From Melastoma dodecandrum (lineage: Eukaryota > Streptophyta > Magnoliopsida > Myrtales > Melastomataceae), in contig JARUPY010000607.1 of the NCBI GenBank assembly GCA_029817715.1, positions 2,976,001 to 3,040,000 on the forward strand: a DNA stretch of 64,000 nt. The letters are read 5' to 3'. The notes under the pieces were generated by a model. It did no database searches. It saw only the letters and a list, made by a program, of their open reading frames with translations, and was not told where the DNA came from. A program made the translations under genes and the position numbers. Shown piece by piece: positions 49,347 to 64,000 of the stretch (positions are counted from its first letter, which is position 1; each line of letters starts with the position of its first letter).

Positions 49347-50661
49347 GGCAAATTATCGATATTTGGCCTCACTAATATGCCAACTTCTTGTTTTGGCATA
49401 TCGTTTAAAAAGTTTTGGATTTGGCCTTATTTCGATTTTACTTTTGGATTTGGCCTTAAACGTAACGGCCGTTACGATTGTCCGACGTGTCATTGACGGC
49501 TCTGTTGAAGGTCCGCCGTGTCTTCAAATTTGTCCATCGTGTATGTGACGTGGATAAGAGAAATAAAAATGTCTTCCAGCTTACCTTTTTTTTGTGCGCA
49601 CGTGGGTTGTAATAAAAGAAAGAAAAAAATAGGGGTTAAGTTGTAATAAAAGAAAGAAATAAAAATGGGAGTTAGGATTTGGTGTACGCAGGTGATTTTA
49701 ATCAGAGTTGTCCTCCTTTCCTGGGTTGTTCTAGGTTGTTCCTTCTTGCCTTGGTTCATCAGGTTCCTCTTCATCGATCACTGTCGATGGTATCCGACGC
49801 GTCCTCTGGTCCTCCGATCTACTACGAGGCCGTCGAAGGTGCAGACGAGGCTCCCCGGAGGTCGCTCCGGCTCGGGCACACGGACACCAAGAGACAGAAG
49901 AAGATTAAATGGGGAGAGGAGGAGGATTTCCAGTCCTTGCTTGACGACACCGCGAGTTCCCCTGCCATAACCGTGAGTTTCTTCTTGCATGCATTAGAGA
50001 TTAGTTTTCCATTAAGAACGATTGGGATTCACTAAAAATATTTATATTTAATTGATGGATCTCGTGTCCCTTTCTTCTTCCTTTCTTACAGAACCACTGT
50101 GGTTGGAAGTACGGAGTCGAGATCAGAACGGGAAGAAGATCTGCATATCAAGAACAGCATTATGATGAGTTCTTACACAATCCCATTTCAGGACACCACC
50201 CAACAACTCGACAACCACGACAATAACCAGTTTAGTGTAATGGTTTCGGCAGGTCTGATGTTGGGATTTATGGGCACGGCAAGGTGGTTCGGGAGGAAAG
50301 ACATGAAGAAATCGATATGAACGAGAAAAAAAAGAACTGGGTTCTCAAAAGGGAATCTCAGCCCATCTTGTTTAAGTGTTCTCTTTAAATCAGATTTTAT
50401 TTTCTGTTTTTTTTAATTAGTTATTCCTTTGGTTTTGTTCATTTTTAGTGCATTTTTATTTCTCTTAGCCACGTCTGATACACGATGGACAAATTTGAAG
50501 ACACGTCGGACCTTCAACAGAGCCGTCAATATCGTAACGGCCGTTACGTTTAAGCCAAATCCAAAAGTAAAATCGAAATAAAGCAAAATCCAAAACTTTT
50601 TAAATGATATGCCAAAACAGGAAGTTGGCATATTAGTAAGGCCAAATATCAATAATTTGTC
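49347..50661. mobile_element. Pack-MULE-like element (1315 bp) nested in the terminal repeat
   Basis: Terminal inverted repeats of about 220 bp: the left starts GGCAAATTATCGATATTTGG and the right, reversed, GACAAATTATTGATATTTGG, with high similarity continuing through a shared AACGTAACGGCCGTTACG. A perfect 9-bp duplication TAATTACAA flanks it (49338-49346 and 50662-50670), the length expected of Mutator-like elements. It interrupts a terminal repeat whose intact counterpart near 36675 reads straight through TAATTACAAACTGTACTAA. The inside carries an apparently captured gene rather than a transposase. Confidence 0.87.
49787..50320 (+). CDS. Two-exon gene fragment carried by the Pack-MULE-like element
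   Basis: First exon from about 49787 to 49972: MVSDASSGPPIYYEAVEG, then a basic stretch KRQKKIKWGEEEDFQSLL, donor ACC|GTGAGT. Second exon after TTACAG at about 50092; one frame there stays open to 50320 with VMVSAGLMLGFMGTARWF and ends KKSI, but it does not join the first exon in phase, while the in-phase frame stops near 50222. So either the fragment is broken or I have the junction wrong. The sequence has a basic part and a short hydrophobic C-terminal segment; I do not recognise the donor gene. Confidence 0.45.
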
Positions 50662-50670
50662 TAATTACAA

Positions 50671-51303
50671 ACCATACTAATTTGGTTAATAAAATATATT
50701 AAAAAATGACAAATTTAGTACAGCCGCGTCCTTTATTTACTTCATATTTTTAGGACGAAGAAGAAATATCGGAAATTCGAATCCATCCTTGGCAAAACAC
50801 TTGGTTTTCTTCCCATCATCCTTCGTGGCCTGACGTTGCAAATCTTTTTCTGACGGGGTCAATCAAAATCCGACGAGGAGGATTTTTCATCACGTGTGTG
50901 GGGGTAGAGGCCGCCACCACCAATCAAGGGGGAGCCCACGATGAAGCGGATTCGTATCCTCCCATAATTCAATCCCCTTGCTTTGCTTGTAATGCTTTAA
51001 CAATTCTCGGAAAAAAGGATTTGGGTCCTTCCCCTTCCCCATGTTGTGGCATTGATTCGCAGTTTTTGGTTGGCATTGAGGGGGTTTTTGCGATTTGGGT
51101 ATCGTGGGTCGGGCGTGTTTTCGGGTTTTGTTAGTGAGTCATTGGTAGGATGATGCAATTTTGTGTTGTGTGATCCTGTTTGTTGTATTTGCAGTTGTCT
51201 CGCGAGGATGGAGACCGAGTAATGATTTTGATTTGCGAAAAATGGGTTAGAAGGGTGGCTGTTTTGGCGTTGTGATAGGTTGTGGAGAGGGCGTTTTAGG
51301 GGA
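50671..51303. other. Outer end of the large element and upstream region of the GT14 gene
   Basis: A few tens of bases with GTACTAA-like motifs complete the large element. The remainder is presumably promoter and 5' UTR of the glycosyltransferase, possibly with a 5' UTR intron ending near 51194 (TTTGCAG). Confidence 0.4.
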
Positions 51304-54300
51304 ATGGGTGGGGACGTGAAGGTGGTCGCAGGGCAGCGTCTGCGACCCCCCTCGAGGAAGCCGGTGTGGATCATCGTGCTCATTTGCTTGGTCAGCTTGT
51401 TCCTGGTTTGTACCTATACGTTTCCGCCACAGAGCAGAGCTGCCTGTTATCTACTTTTCTCAAAAGGTTGCGACAACATCCCCCGTTGGGTCCTGCCTGC
51501 TCCTGCAAGGGACCTCACGGATGAAGAAATCGCGTCTCGTGTGGTCGTGCACGACATTTTGGGCATGCCTCCTCATCCTACGAAAAGCCCAAAAATCTCT
51601 TTCCTGTTCATGTGCGCTGGTTCCCTACCTTTTGAGAAGCTATGGGATAGATTCTTCCGGGTATGCTCGGGCCTTATGTTGGCATCTGCTAATTTGTTTC
51701 ATTGTTGGATGTACTGATATATAATCTGTAGAAATATCTCTACAATTTGCAGAAATGTTTGGTGCAGTTCAGTAAACTAGTCCAATCAACTCCTTTTGTC
51801 AATTTAGGCCATGGCATAGATACTTCTGGTTGTCTAACAGTTGCCTTGGACGATGGGTTTTTTAGCCATAAACCTTGGGACACACTTGTTGAGAACATGA
51901 TTTCAGGGGGTTTGCATTTAATATACCCTTTCTCCAGATCCCTGAATGGATAATATCTGGGCTTCTTAAGGATGCTCCATTCTTCGACATAGGAAATTCT
52001 TTTTTATGCCTTTTTCTGTAAAGCAATGTGTTTTTTTGGGGGTTAAGTAAATAATCTGTATATTTCTGACTTGGTAATGGCGAAACCCGGGTAACTAGTT
52101 TGTAGTTATCTATAGGAGAATTGGACATTATTAGGCAAAATGAGGCATCTAGTTGGAGTCTTATGATGAAAACTGTAAGGATAGTGAGAGTGGAAAAAAC
52201 AAGCAGGTGCGAAGTGACCGTGCATTGTCCTTGGGGATGTGGTCGTGGTGACATGAAACCAGAGACCCAACTGTAGATTGCCTACATCAATGAAAAAGTG
52301 GGGTTTTTCTCCTTGGTTATAAAATGTGCATGTGTCGCACTTAGAAATCTCGTTGTCCTTAAAAGAAAAGTAGCTGAAGGTGATGCTGTAGTATACCTTT
52401 AAAAAGTATCTTCAAGGTCTTATAGATATGTTTATTGGAAGAAAAGGTATGATAATAATGTTCCCTTACTTCATCTTACGTTGTTAATAACTTTATTATT
52501 TTTCAGGGACATGAAGGAAGATTCTCTGTATACATTCACACGTCAAGTGAAAAACCAGCACATGTCAGCAGTTATTTTATGGACCGTGAGGTCCGGAGTA
52601 CAATGGTAGGCACCTTTGGTTAGTTTCTCTATTTGGCTTGGCTATATCCTATTCTGGCCTCCTCTTATTCTTTTAGTTATAATTTTGGTACTCTGAGACT
52701 GGTAATATTGCATATAGGGTCCATACTTCTCTGATCCCAAATATCCGTGTCACTTTATATAAGCATGCGATTTATGCTTCTATAAGTTTTCTAAAGGAGA
52801 GGGAACTGGGAGCAAGGCTGAACATTCTGATTGCAATTCCAATGTGATCCTATTGCACATTTAATAATTTGAATTCCGCTAGTGTGTTAAAAATATGTTT
52901 ATCTTTGATCGTAACTTCCAAGATGTGATTTAAGCTTTTATTGAGAATTGTAAACCCGCTTCAGTTCGCTGAAATTGCCTATAAACACTAGTCTAGTTCA
53001 TAAAATATGTAGGTGGTGTGGGGACAAATATCAATGGTTGATGCGGAAAAGAGGTTGCTGGCAGCTGCTTTAAAGGACTCTGAAAACCAGCATTTTGTCC
53101 TTCTATCTGACAGGTACATACCATCAATAATCCATGAATTTTCGGTCTTATCTTCCTGGAGCACATTCTTTAGACTACAAGAACAGGATGAAATTGCTTC
53201 GCCCATTGTTTCTCATACGATTATCTCACTTATGTTACAGCTGTGTGCCGTTGCATCCTTTCGACTATGTCTATGACTATCTGATGCACACAAATATCAG
53301 CTTTCTTGACAGGTAAGAACAAGATGGTTAATTTTTTTTGTTTTTGTTTATGTTAATCCAGTGATGCTGTGTGCACATATCTGTTACTATTCTCCCATTA
53401 TCTTTGAGTTTCTTTTGGTGACTTACTGAGCCTTTAATAGCAGAGGTTAAAGTGTGGTGAAGATTAAATTCTCTGCTTCATTAGGAACAGTATATTTCGA
53501 AACCCTTAAGAGAGATTAGCGTATGCTTTTCTCCATGCTGAGCATGTGAGGTTCTCATGTCCTATGTTTTCAATTTTCATCTGATTGTGATATTTGGAAT
53601 GAACTTTAACATTCTGCCAATTATAGTTGCCTTATTTCTCTTCAATAATAGTTGAACACCACCCTGTCCATGCAGCTTTTATGATCCTGGTCCACATGGA
53701 AATGGTAGATACTCGGAACACATGTTACCTGAAATTGAGAAGGAAGAATTCCGGAAGGGAGCACAGGTATTCAACCAAGGAGTTGTCATTCTCATTTTAA
53801 ACCCTCTCTTATCTTCTTGTTTTTTGATACCGTATTAAACTACAAGTATTTACACAGAACCAGCAAGGCTGAAACTTGAAAGTGGGCTGGGGCCTGGGGG
53901 AGTTCTTTTCTGTAGTTTTCTGTCAGACATGCTGTTCAGCTGAAAATATTTTGGATCGCTGATTGATTTTAGAATGTTGTTCTCCGGGAGTTTTCCCTTT
54001 TCCGATAATTTTTCTTTTCTGAGCAGATCCAGTTCTACTGAACAGGTTATTCTTCGTTCCTAATTGATGAGAAATGATCTTCATTTCTAATGGTATATTT
54101 TCACTGGCCATGAACGTCCTTCTTCATATTTGCAGTGGTTCACATTGAAGCGGCAGCACGCTCTGATTGTGATGGCTGATAGCCTGTACTATACAAAGTT
54201 CCGTAACTTCTGCAAGGTACATTGTCTTTTACACTGATTTTTGTCTAATGTGGGGTACCGTATGAACTCCGATTTCCTTCTCTCCTCTCTCCAGGTAGCA

Positions 54301-55182
54301 CCGTGTCCCTATCTTTCCGGTACATAGGAAATATTATGAACTTACTTTGGCTAGCTTGTATTTTGTGACTTTTAAGTTGCCCCTTTTGGAATATTGTTTT
54401 TTTCTTTCTAAGCACTTTAGCAACAATTAGCTGTTGTAGTGCTGTTCATTTTGAAACGACTCGTCATTGAGGGATTATTGTCATCAGTGATTAATGGAAG
54501 CTTGTGTTACGGAAAAGGAAGTTTCATGAGGCGATATGAATGTGTGGATGTGGTGATCATTACAGTCAGGTCAGGAGGGCCGCAGCTGCATCCCCGATGA
54601 ACATTACTTGCCCACCTTTTTCACCGTGAGTCCACTTTACCCCCTTACGGATCCTACATTTTTACCGATTTACAGCTTTTGGTTGATTGAGCTGCCGTGG
54701 TATCCTTCCTGATTCTCAGATGGTTGATCCCAATGGGATCTCAAACTGGTCCGTTACACACGTCGATTGGTCCGAGAGGAAGTGGCACCCGAAATCATAC
54801 AGGGCTCAGGACGTCAACTTTGATCTTCTGAAGAATCTCACGGTACGGCACTAAAGAAATCTCTTCGTCCACTGATGCTTCCTTCCATTAGTTTCGGCAT
54901 GTCTCTCTTACCCCTTGACGCTTCCTCTGCAGTCCATAGAGGAAAGTGTCCACATTACGAGTGACAATAAGGTACGACTTGACTCATGTCGACATTCTCC
55001 AACACTGCCCCCCCCCTCCTCGTGCACCTCATCAAATCGCTTCCCCGATGCAGCACGAGGAGCAGCGGCAGCCTTGTGTCTGGAACGGGGTGATACGGCC
55101 ATGCTACCTGTTCGCGAGGAAGTTCTACCCGGAATGTTTGGATAGCCTCTTACACCTGTTCTCCAATTACACCGCTCACTGA
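51304..55182 (+). CDS. GT14 core-2/I-branching-like glycosyltransferase (former DUF266)
   Basis: Type II membrane protein expected in the Golgi; relatives include rice BC10, needed for cell-wall strength. The sugar substrate is not known from sequence. Ten exons: 51304-51660, 52507-52605, 53013-53113, 53241-53312, 53676-53766, 54136-54216, 54566-54625, 54720-54842, 54933-54971, 55054-55182; 1152 bases, 383 residues. A single membrane anchor lies near residues 20-40 (PVWIIVLICLVSLFLV). The domain begins KISFLFMCAGSLPFEKLW, then FSVYIHTS, FVLLSDRCVPLHPFDYVYDYL, WFTLKRQHALIVMADSLYY, CIPDEHYLPT and THVDWSERKWHPKSY, all hallmarks of the plant family. A second in-frame Met lies eight codons upstream of the chosen start. 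Confidence 0.93.
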
Positions 55183-56021
55183 ATTGCCTGAAACATTCGG
55201 AGCGGCCGCAGTCTCATTGAATGCCCGGATCATCCATCTTCATAGATCTCCCTAGATTCATGTCACATATAACGCGTCGTCCTATACGAATGTAAGAAAC
55301 GTGTCGTGGGTTGTGGGAGAGGGAGGCGTCCTTTGTAAAAATTAGATCTTTCTAAGAAAGAAATTTTGGTGTTTGGTAAGTAACAGTGCATGAAATAGTC
55401 ACGTTGTGAAAATATCTCGTAAAAAGATTTTTTAAAATTCGTATAATAATGATAGGAAATTAGATGTTTATTTTAACTAAATTCTGTTAGAAATATAAAA
55501 AAATATTTATTATTTCGAAACGTAGCCTAAATATTTATTTTGTTGGGTGAAAATTTGCCGGAACAAACCTCGTGCTCGGACTGCAATGACTAAGTCTTGT
55601 CCGAATCTGTTTTATTAAATAAACAAATGCTTCAAGTCAACCGGCGTACGACATGAACTCCTCCAATTCCACCGATTGGTTTTACTTTTCTGCTACATCA
55701 CCAAAACAAAAAAATAAAATAAAAAATGAAAAAAGTATTATTAGCGTGTTCAATCCGACGGCAATTTTTGGGGTGCAGTCTAACTGTGATTTTTGATAAT
55801 TAAGTAGAAAACATTTTAGCCGTAATGGTTACGATTGGCTGGTGCAACTCGGCACGTCGATATCATTTGTTTATTCTACCCGGGTCATTCACGGAACAAC
55901 GTCGACTTGGAAATTTTGTCCTTGCTTATAAATTCCCACCCCTTCCAAGGTCTTATGTTCTTGTCCTTTCTACCCCAGAGAAGCACAAGCACTCGTCAGC
56001 TTCTTCTCCTTCGCGGGAAAG
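55183..56021. other. Spacer and promoter of the PADRE gene
   Basis: AT-rich after 55330. A TATA-type TTATAAAT lies at 55926-55933, about 95 bp upstream of the next start codon, a plausible promoter position. No gene recognised. Confidence 0.45.
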
Positions 56022-56660
56022 ATGGGCGGCTGCTTCTCCGCCCGATCTTCCCGGAAAGCCTCCTACTACAAGATGGTCCGCGTGGTCCACCTCAACGGAG
56101 ACCTCGACCTCTTCGAGCCGCCTGTCACGGTCGGACAAGTCATCTCGACCGCTTCCTCGGATGCTCCCGTCAGCAAGTTCTTCCTCTGCACCCCGAAGCA
56201 CTTGCTTACTTCGGGGTCCAAGTCCTTGAAGCCCGACACGGTCCTTGAGCCGGGCGTCGTGTACTTCCTCCTCCCTTACTCGGTGCTACGCCCGGATGTC
56301 TCGCCAGTCGACATGGCCGTGTTGGTCAGGCAGCTGAGCAGGAAAACCAAGAGGGTCGAGCAGCTCGAGCAGAGGTCCAACTCGAGCGGCAGTTTCTCGG
56401 CCAGGCAGGGCGTCACGAGCCCGATATGCGCCTCCCCTGCGAGGAGCTTCCCATCGAGCCCGGGGAGGATGTCGCCTTGCCGAAGTCCCAGGAGGGCGTT
56501 CTACTCGGACCCGGTCGGGGAAATGGTTGATGTAGGGGGAGGAGGACGTAGGTCGTGGAGGCCAAACCTGGACCCGATCAGGGAGAAGTCCTTCAACAGG
56601 AGGAGCGAGTCGGACGTGCTGGAGCAACAATCGGTGGAACTGTCAACCGGTCAGGCCTAG
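56022..56660 (+). CDS. PADRE-domain (DUF4228) protein
   Basis: Plant-specific family of about 200 residues, many members induced by pathogens or stress; molecular role unknown. Single exon, 212 residues. It starts MGGCFS, a likely N-myristoylation signal with a Cys for palmitoylation, so plasma-membrane attachment is plausible. The conserved part has VVHLNGDLDLFEPPVTVGQV, then FFLCTPKHLL and PGVVYFLLPYS, followed by DMAVLVRQL. The C-terminal half is Ser/Arg/Pro-rich with repeated SP motifs (SPICASPARSFPSSPGRMSP) and looks disordered, as in the family. Confidence 0.92.
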   Translation: MGGCFSARSSRKASYYKMVRVVHLNGDLDLFEPPVTVGQVISTASSDAPVSKFFLCTPKHLLTSGSKSLKPDTVLEPGVVYFLLPYSVLRPDVSPVDMAVLVRQLSRKTKRVEQLEQRSNSSGSFSARQGVTSPICASPARSFPSSPGRMSPCRSPRRAFYSDPVGEMVDVGGGGRRSWRPNLDPIREKSFNRRSESDVLEQQSVELSTGQA

Positions 56661-57769
56661 TCACCCAATTTACGATCATCCGCTCGTTTATGTCGACTTG
56701 CTCGACTAGTACAGATCTAGTACAGATCAATGACGGGAGATGTTGGAACTGCATAATTAAGAACGTCGTAGTATTTGGGAACAGGGAACCGTTTTGAACT
56801 CTTGCAACGATCGGATCGTTTGCTTCGGAATCAGTTACTCTGATGTAATTAATAATAACAAGGAATCAAGTAATTGTCAAGTGGGGAAGTTGGGAGGGAG
56901 GGATGGAACCTCTTCAGTCTGCAAGTGTGTGTGTGTGTGTGTGTGTTTTGCTTCGGAAGCCGATTCCGTGTTGTGGAATCGCCGTCCTCTGCTATTACTC
57001 TTGGAAACTCGTTTGATTGGCTAATATCATATCAATGAATTACGAGAGACAAGAGGGCGTGGGGACTGCCTCCAATTATGGCTAATATCTTTGGCCCACT
57101 GGTCCTCTCCCTTAATAATATTAAGCCGAATGACTCGGGTATTCCCCCCGTGTCACACGACAGGATAATATTTTATTAGTTCAGAAGAAACAAAGCCTGC
57201 AAGTGAGAGACAGAGACCCTCCGGCAAATGGCTATGCGCAGTTGTCGGGCTTTGTTTGGAAGCAACTCTCAAAATTCATCTCTCCCAGGGGAGTTGAGGA
57301 ATCTCCGGACATCCAAACACCCTTCTTCCTCATACATCTAAATCCCGACAGTTCCTTCCACCTTTTGGCGTATGTCGATAACAGAGTAACCCCACATATA
57401 GAACAATTACTGCTATCGGTTTCCGGATGAATTTGACAATTTATTTTCTTTTTTTAGAGCAAGCAAACACATACCCCACAAATGCAAACGCGTTATATTT
57501 CCACACCCTTATCCAAGCTACGGAGCATGAGGCCCCACAATAGAGACATTTAGAGAACATTAATATTACATTTTTACTCAAAAACAAAGTTAAAACTGGT
57601 GGAAACACTGGTTTACCTGTGCTTAAAATACGTTTCAAACGAATTAATTAACATACTTCTTATTCCCAAGGAATATATATATTATATCATATATGAAAAC
57701 AAAAAAAAAATATATTGCACATATATAAAAAGGAAAGCGCCGAAACCCAGTAACCTGAGCAAGGACGAT
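56661..57769. other. Spacer
   Basis: 3' UTR of the PADRE gene, then a GT microsatellite at about 56925-56946, then AT-rich DNA containing the downstream side of the subtilase gene. No further gene recognised. Confidence 0.4.
56925..56946. repeat. GT microsatellite
   Basis: About eleven GT units in the 3' flank of the PADRE gene. Confidence 0.85.
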
Positions 57770-61774
<4,005 letters not shown>

Positions 61775-63284
61775 CTGCTTGGAACAATCACAGAGTCAGA
61801 CACCGGGCATATCACCTAGGTGATCAAGTATATACACACTCTAGTACCGTAACTCAAACCGATCAGCGACCATCTTATAATTTATGGAAAATACTAACGC
61901 GACACTTCTGCTTAAATTAAGTAGCACCACAACACAACACCGCATAATGCCAAAACCAAGCAAATTAAAAAAAAGCAAACAAAAGTGAGGGTTTCATCGT
62001 CAGCCAGACGCACTAACTATCTCCAAACAAGTAGGATCCATATCTACTAAAAAAAACACACATACTCCGGGAGGAGAAGCAGCGAAACCAACTCGTTCGA
62101 ACCGACCGAAATGTGGAAGATCGCCCCCTGCCTTTCGCCCAAGGGAACCACTCCGTTCGACACTTTAAAAAGACAAGGGAGAGCACCGAGAAGGCAGCAG
62201 CAACACAGACCGAAAGGAAAAAGCGGAGTCAGGGAAAGAGGAAAGGCGGAAGCGAGATCCAAGAAAAGAATATCGAATCCAGCGGGAAAGGAATCCAAAC
62301 AGAAGGCGATCGAACGCTCACGGCGGCGGAGGAACTCGGGGATTTCTCGACGGGGGAGGAGACCGAAGCTACGATCACATTGCCAGGGATCCGGTGCTTG
62401 CTTTTTTTTTTGGGGGGGGGGGGGGTGAGGGGGAGTGAGTGTTGGTTGGTTGGTTGGTTGGGTGCAGCTGGCTGTTCTTTGGCTGAGAATTAAAGCGTGA
62501 GTGGGGGAGGAAGAGTGGAGTAGTGGCGGGGGGAGGGGGGGCAAAGGCTGGGAATTCCTGGGGAAGGTAGGGGTGCTTTTGGGATTTCACAGAGTCGAGT
62601 CGTCCTCAATGAATGATTAAATTGGAGGAAAACAACATCACCCACCCCCCCGGCACATCACATGGCTTTTTTATTACTTTCATTTTTATTATATAACATA
62701 TACAAAAAAGGACAAAATATTTAGAGGCGGAATACATTCTCCTCATTACTATTGTTGTTTCTATTATTATCATTTTCTAAAAAAAAAAAAACTTATTCTC
62801 CGTGACTACAGTACTAATGAAATATTTAACTATTCCCAAAGGCGGTGAGTGACCCCATATGATCACGACTCATTCATATTCCCCAAGTCTGGAGTTCAAG
62901 GCAACCACGTGATGATCATATCTATTATTATTGTTAATTGTTAGGAGGGAAAATGAATAAAATAAACGACACCGAAAGGTGTGTCGTCTGCAGATTGCGT
63001 CCCGACATAAAAAGAAAAAAGTGGGAAATAAAAGGCATAACGCGGAAATGAAATAAATAAATAACACCCCCCCCCCACCCCTATTAAAAAGGGGGGCGGG
63101 GACACGGATTGCTTGGGAAAGACGGTAATGCCCTCGCGTTCACTGTCGTTCCACAAATTTGTTCGTTGGTAAATTGAACAGAGCGCTGATTGATGGCCTC
63201 TCCCCCTCGTGGTGGTCTTAAGAGAAAAGGAATATTTAATATGTTTTCTGTGTACTACTATTCTTTTTCCTTCTGATTTTTTTC
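61775..63284. other. Upstream region of the subtilase gene
   Basis: Should contain its promoter and 5' UTR on the minus strand. A run of 14-15 G follows a T-run at about 62403-62425, and short GGTT repeats lie near 62444. GA-rich sequence 62150-62350 on the + strand is a C/T-rich strand on the other side and may be leader sequence. No gene recognised. Confidence 0.4.
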
Positions 63285-64000
63285 GACAAAATATCGATTT
63301 TTGGCCTCAAGTATTGACAAATTTTTTGATTTTGTAAATCGTTTAAAAATTTTTTAATTTGGCCTTAAATCGATGACACTTTTGTATGAGGCCTTATTTG
63401 TGACGGACGTTAGATTATTGACGGAAATGTTGGTGAATTATTTACGTGGCATTGACATTAATATTTTTTGTCTTACGTGGAGTTACCTGGTGGGAGGAAT
63501 TACAGGTTAAAATCAAATCGCATAAAGAGGGGTTAGTGTTAGGGTTCTTCAGGAAGGAGATTTGGGTTTTCTCTCCCGTGGCTTTCGTTGGCGATCCTTG
63601 AGGCGTTGTTGCACCATATCTGCTGTGCTGGTGGCCATTCGCTCGCTCAGAAGAATTTGACGGCAAATAAGAATGCCGCAGTTTCCCAACAGAATCGAAC
63701 ATTAAAAACAAAATCTTGTCAACACATTATTTTAATTCAAGATACCAACAGATTCTTCGCCTGTGAACTGGACAAATTTAGTCACCTTGTTGCGATGACG
63801 ACAATCTTCTGCATTTGAGCCTGGATGGATCTAAGCCTGTGGAGATTGAGGACAAATGTTTCTGGCAAAGTATCCTGCGTCAAAAACACAGCGCGCAACC
63901 CCAACCCCACTAACACAGCGCAACCCCACAAACAGAACGCGCAACCCCAACCTCACATTGTTTAACGATTGAATCGAGCGAGGGAAGACAAAATCAAACC
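63285..64000. mobile_element. Left end of a second Pack-MULE-like element, incomplete in the window
   Basis: From 63285 (GACAAAATATCGATTTTTGG) to about 63480 the sequence aligns with the terminal repeat of the element at 49347-50661: GGCCTCA, then TTTTG..ATCGTTTAAAAA, then TTGGCCTTA and ACGTGG in the same order. No matching right end is present before 64000, so the element runs out of the window or is truncated. The DNA after 63480 shows no recognisable gene. Confidence 0.6.

Larger units (their letters stand above)
36385..50695. mobile_element. Large Mutator-like element with Ulp1 protease, FAR1-type transposase and a third gene
   Basis: Both ends carry the same sequence in opposite orientation: GTACTAA-rich palindromic DNA, then (reading inward) ATTCGCAC, GCCTAA, CCTAACTC, CGTGGATGTG and TTACCATTTTG. 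This is seen at 36385-36790 and, reversed, from about 48830 outward; the right end is split by a younger insertion (49347-50661). Between them lie a C48 protease gene, a MULE transposase and a duplicated unknown gene. The combination of Mutator transposase plus Ulp1 is known from plant KI-MULE-type elements. All genes show damage, so the element is probably dead. I could not define a target duplication, so outer limits are approximate. Confidence 0.75.

Overview
This is nuclear DNA of a flowering plant. The genes have short GT-AG introns, plant organelle-targeted enzymes, plant-only families (PADRE/DUF4228, CBL, FAR1-type Mutator transposase, chloroplast ferrochelatase with a chlorophyll-binding-like tail) and AT-rich, transposon-filled spacers. 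I cannot place the species. Spliced models were built by hand from splice sites and family knowledge; eight of them give uninterrupted reading frames whose exon lengths sum to a multiple of three.

Layout. 1-16 kb is gene-dense: an intronless sphingolipid delta-8 desaturase (+), a convergent alkaline-ceramidase-family membrane protein (-), a decayed calcineurin-B-like gene (+), an organellar EngB GTPase (+) and mitochondrial glycine decarboxylase P protein (-, 14 exons). 16-25 kb is mainly repeats: a small Mutator-like element with a 10-bp target duplication and a 2.3-kb solo LTR with a 5-bp duplication. 25-36 kb holds plastid ferrochelatase (+), mitochondrial complex I subunit NDUFS7/PSST (-), a decayed hAT transposase (+), and a PMR6-like pectate lyase with a GPI-type tail (-).

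36.4-50.7 kb is a large, old Mutator-like element. Its inverted ends are built of GTACTAA-rich palindromes. It carries a Ulp1-type (C48) protease gene (+), a FAR1-type transposase (-) and a third, unrecognised gene in two tandem diverged copies (+). Two younger insertions sit in it: a 2.0-kb solo LTR inside an intron of the Ulp1 gene (TSD GTTTG), and a 1.3-kb Pack-MULE-like element inside the right terminal repeat (TSD TAATTACAA).

51-64 kb returns to host genes: a GT14 (core-2/I-branching-like) Golgi glycosyltransferase (+), a PADRE-domain protein (+) and an SBT2-type subtilase (-). A second element related to the Pack-MULE begins at about 63285 and runs off the window.

How the genes relate. 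The first two genes both act in sphingolipid metabolism. GLDP, NDUFS7, EngB and ferrochelatase are organelle housekeeping functions. The pectate lyase, GT14 enzyme and subtilase belong to the secretory/cell-wall compartment. There is no operon-like organisation. The least understood part is the tandem third gene of the large Mutator-like element.
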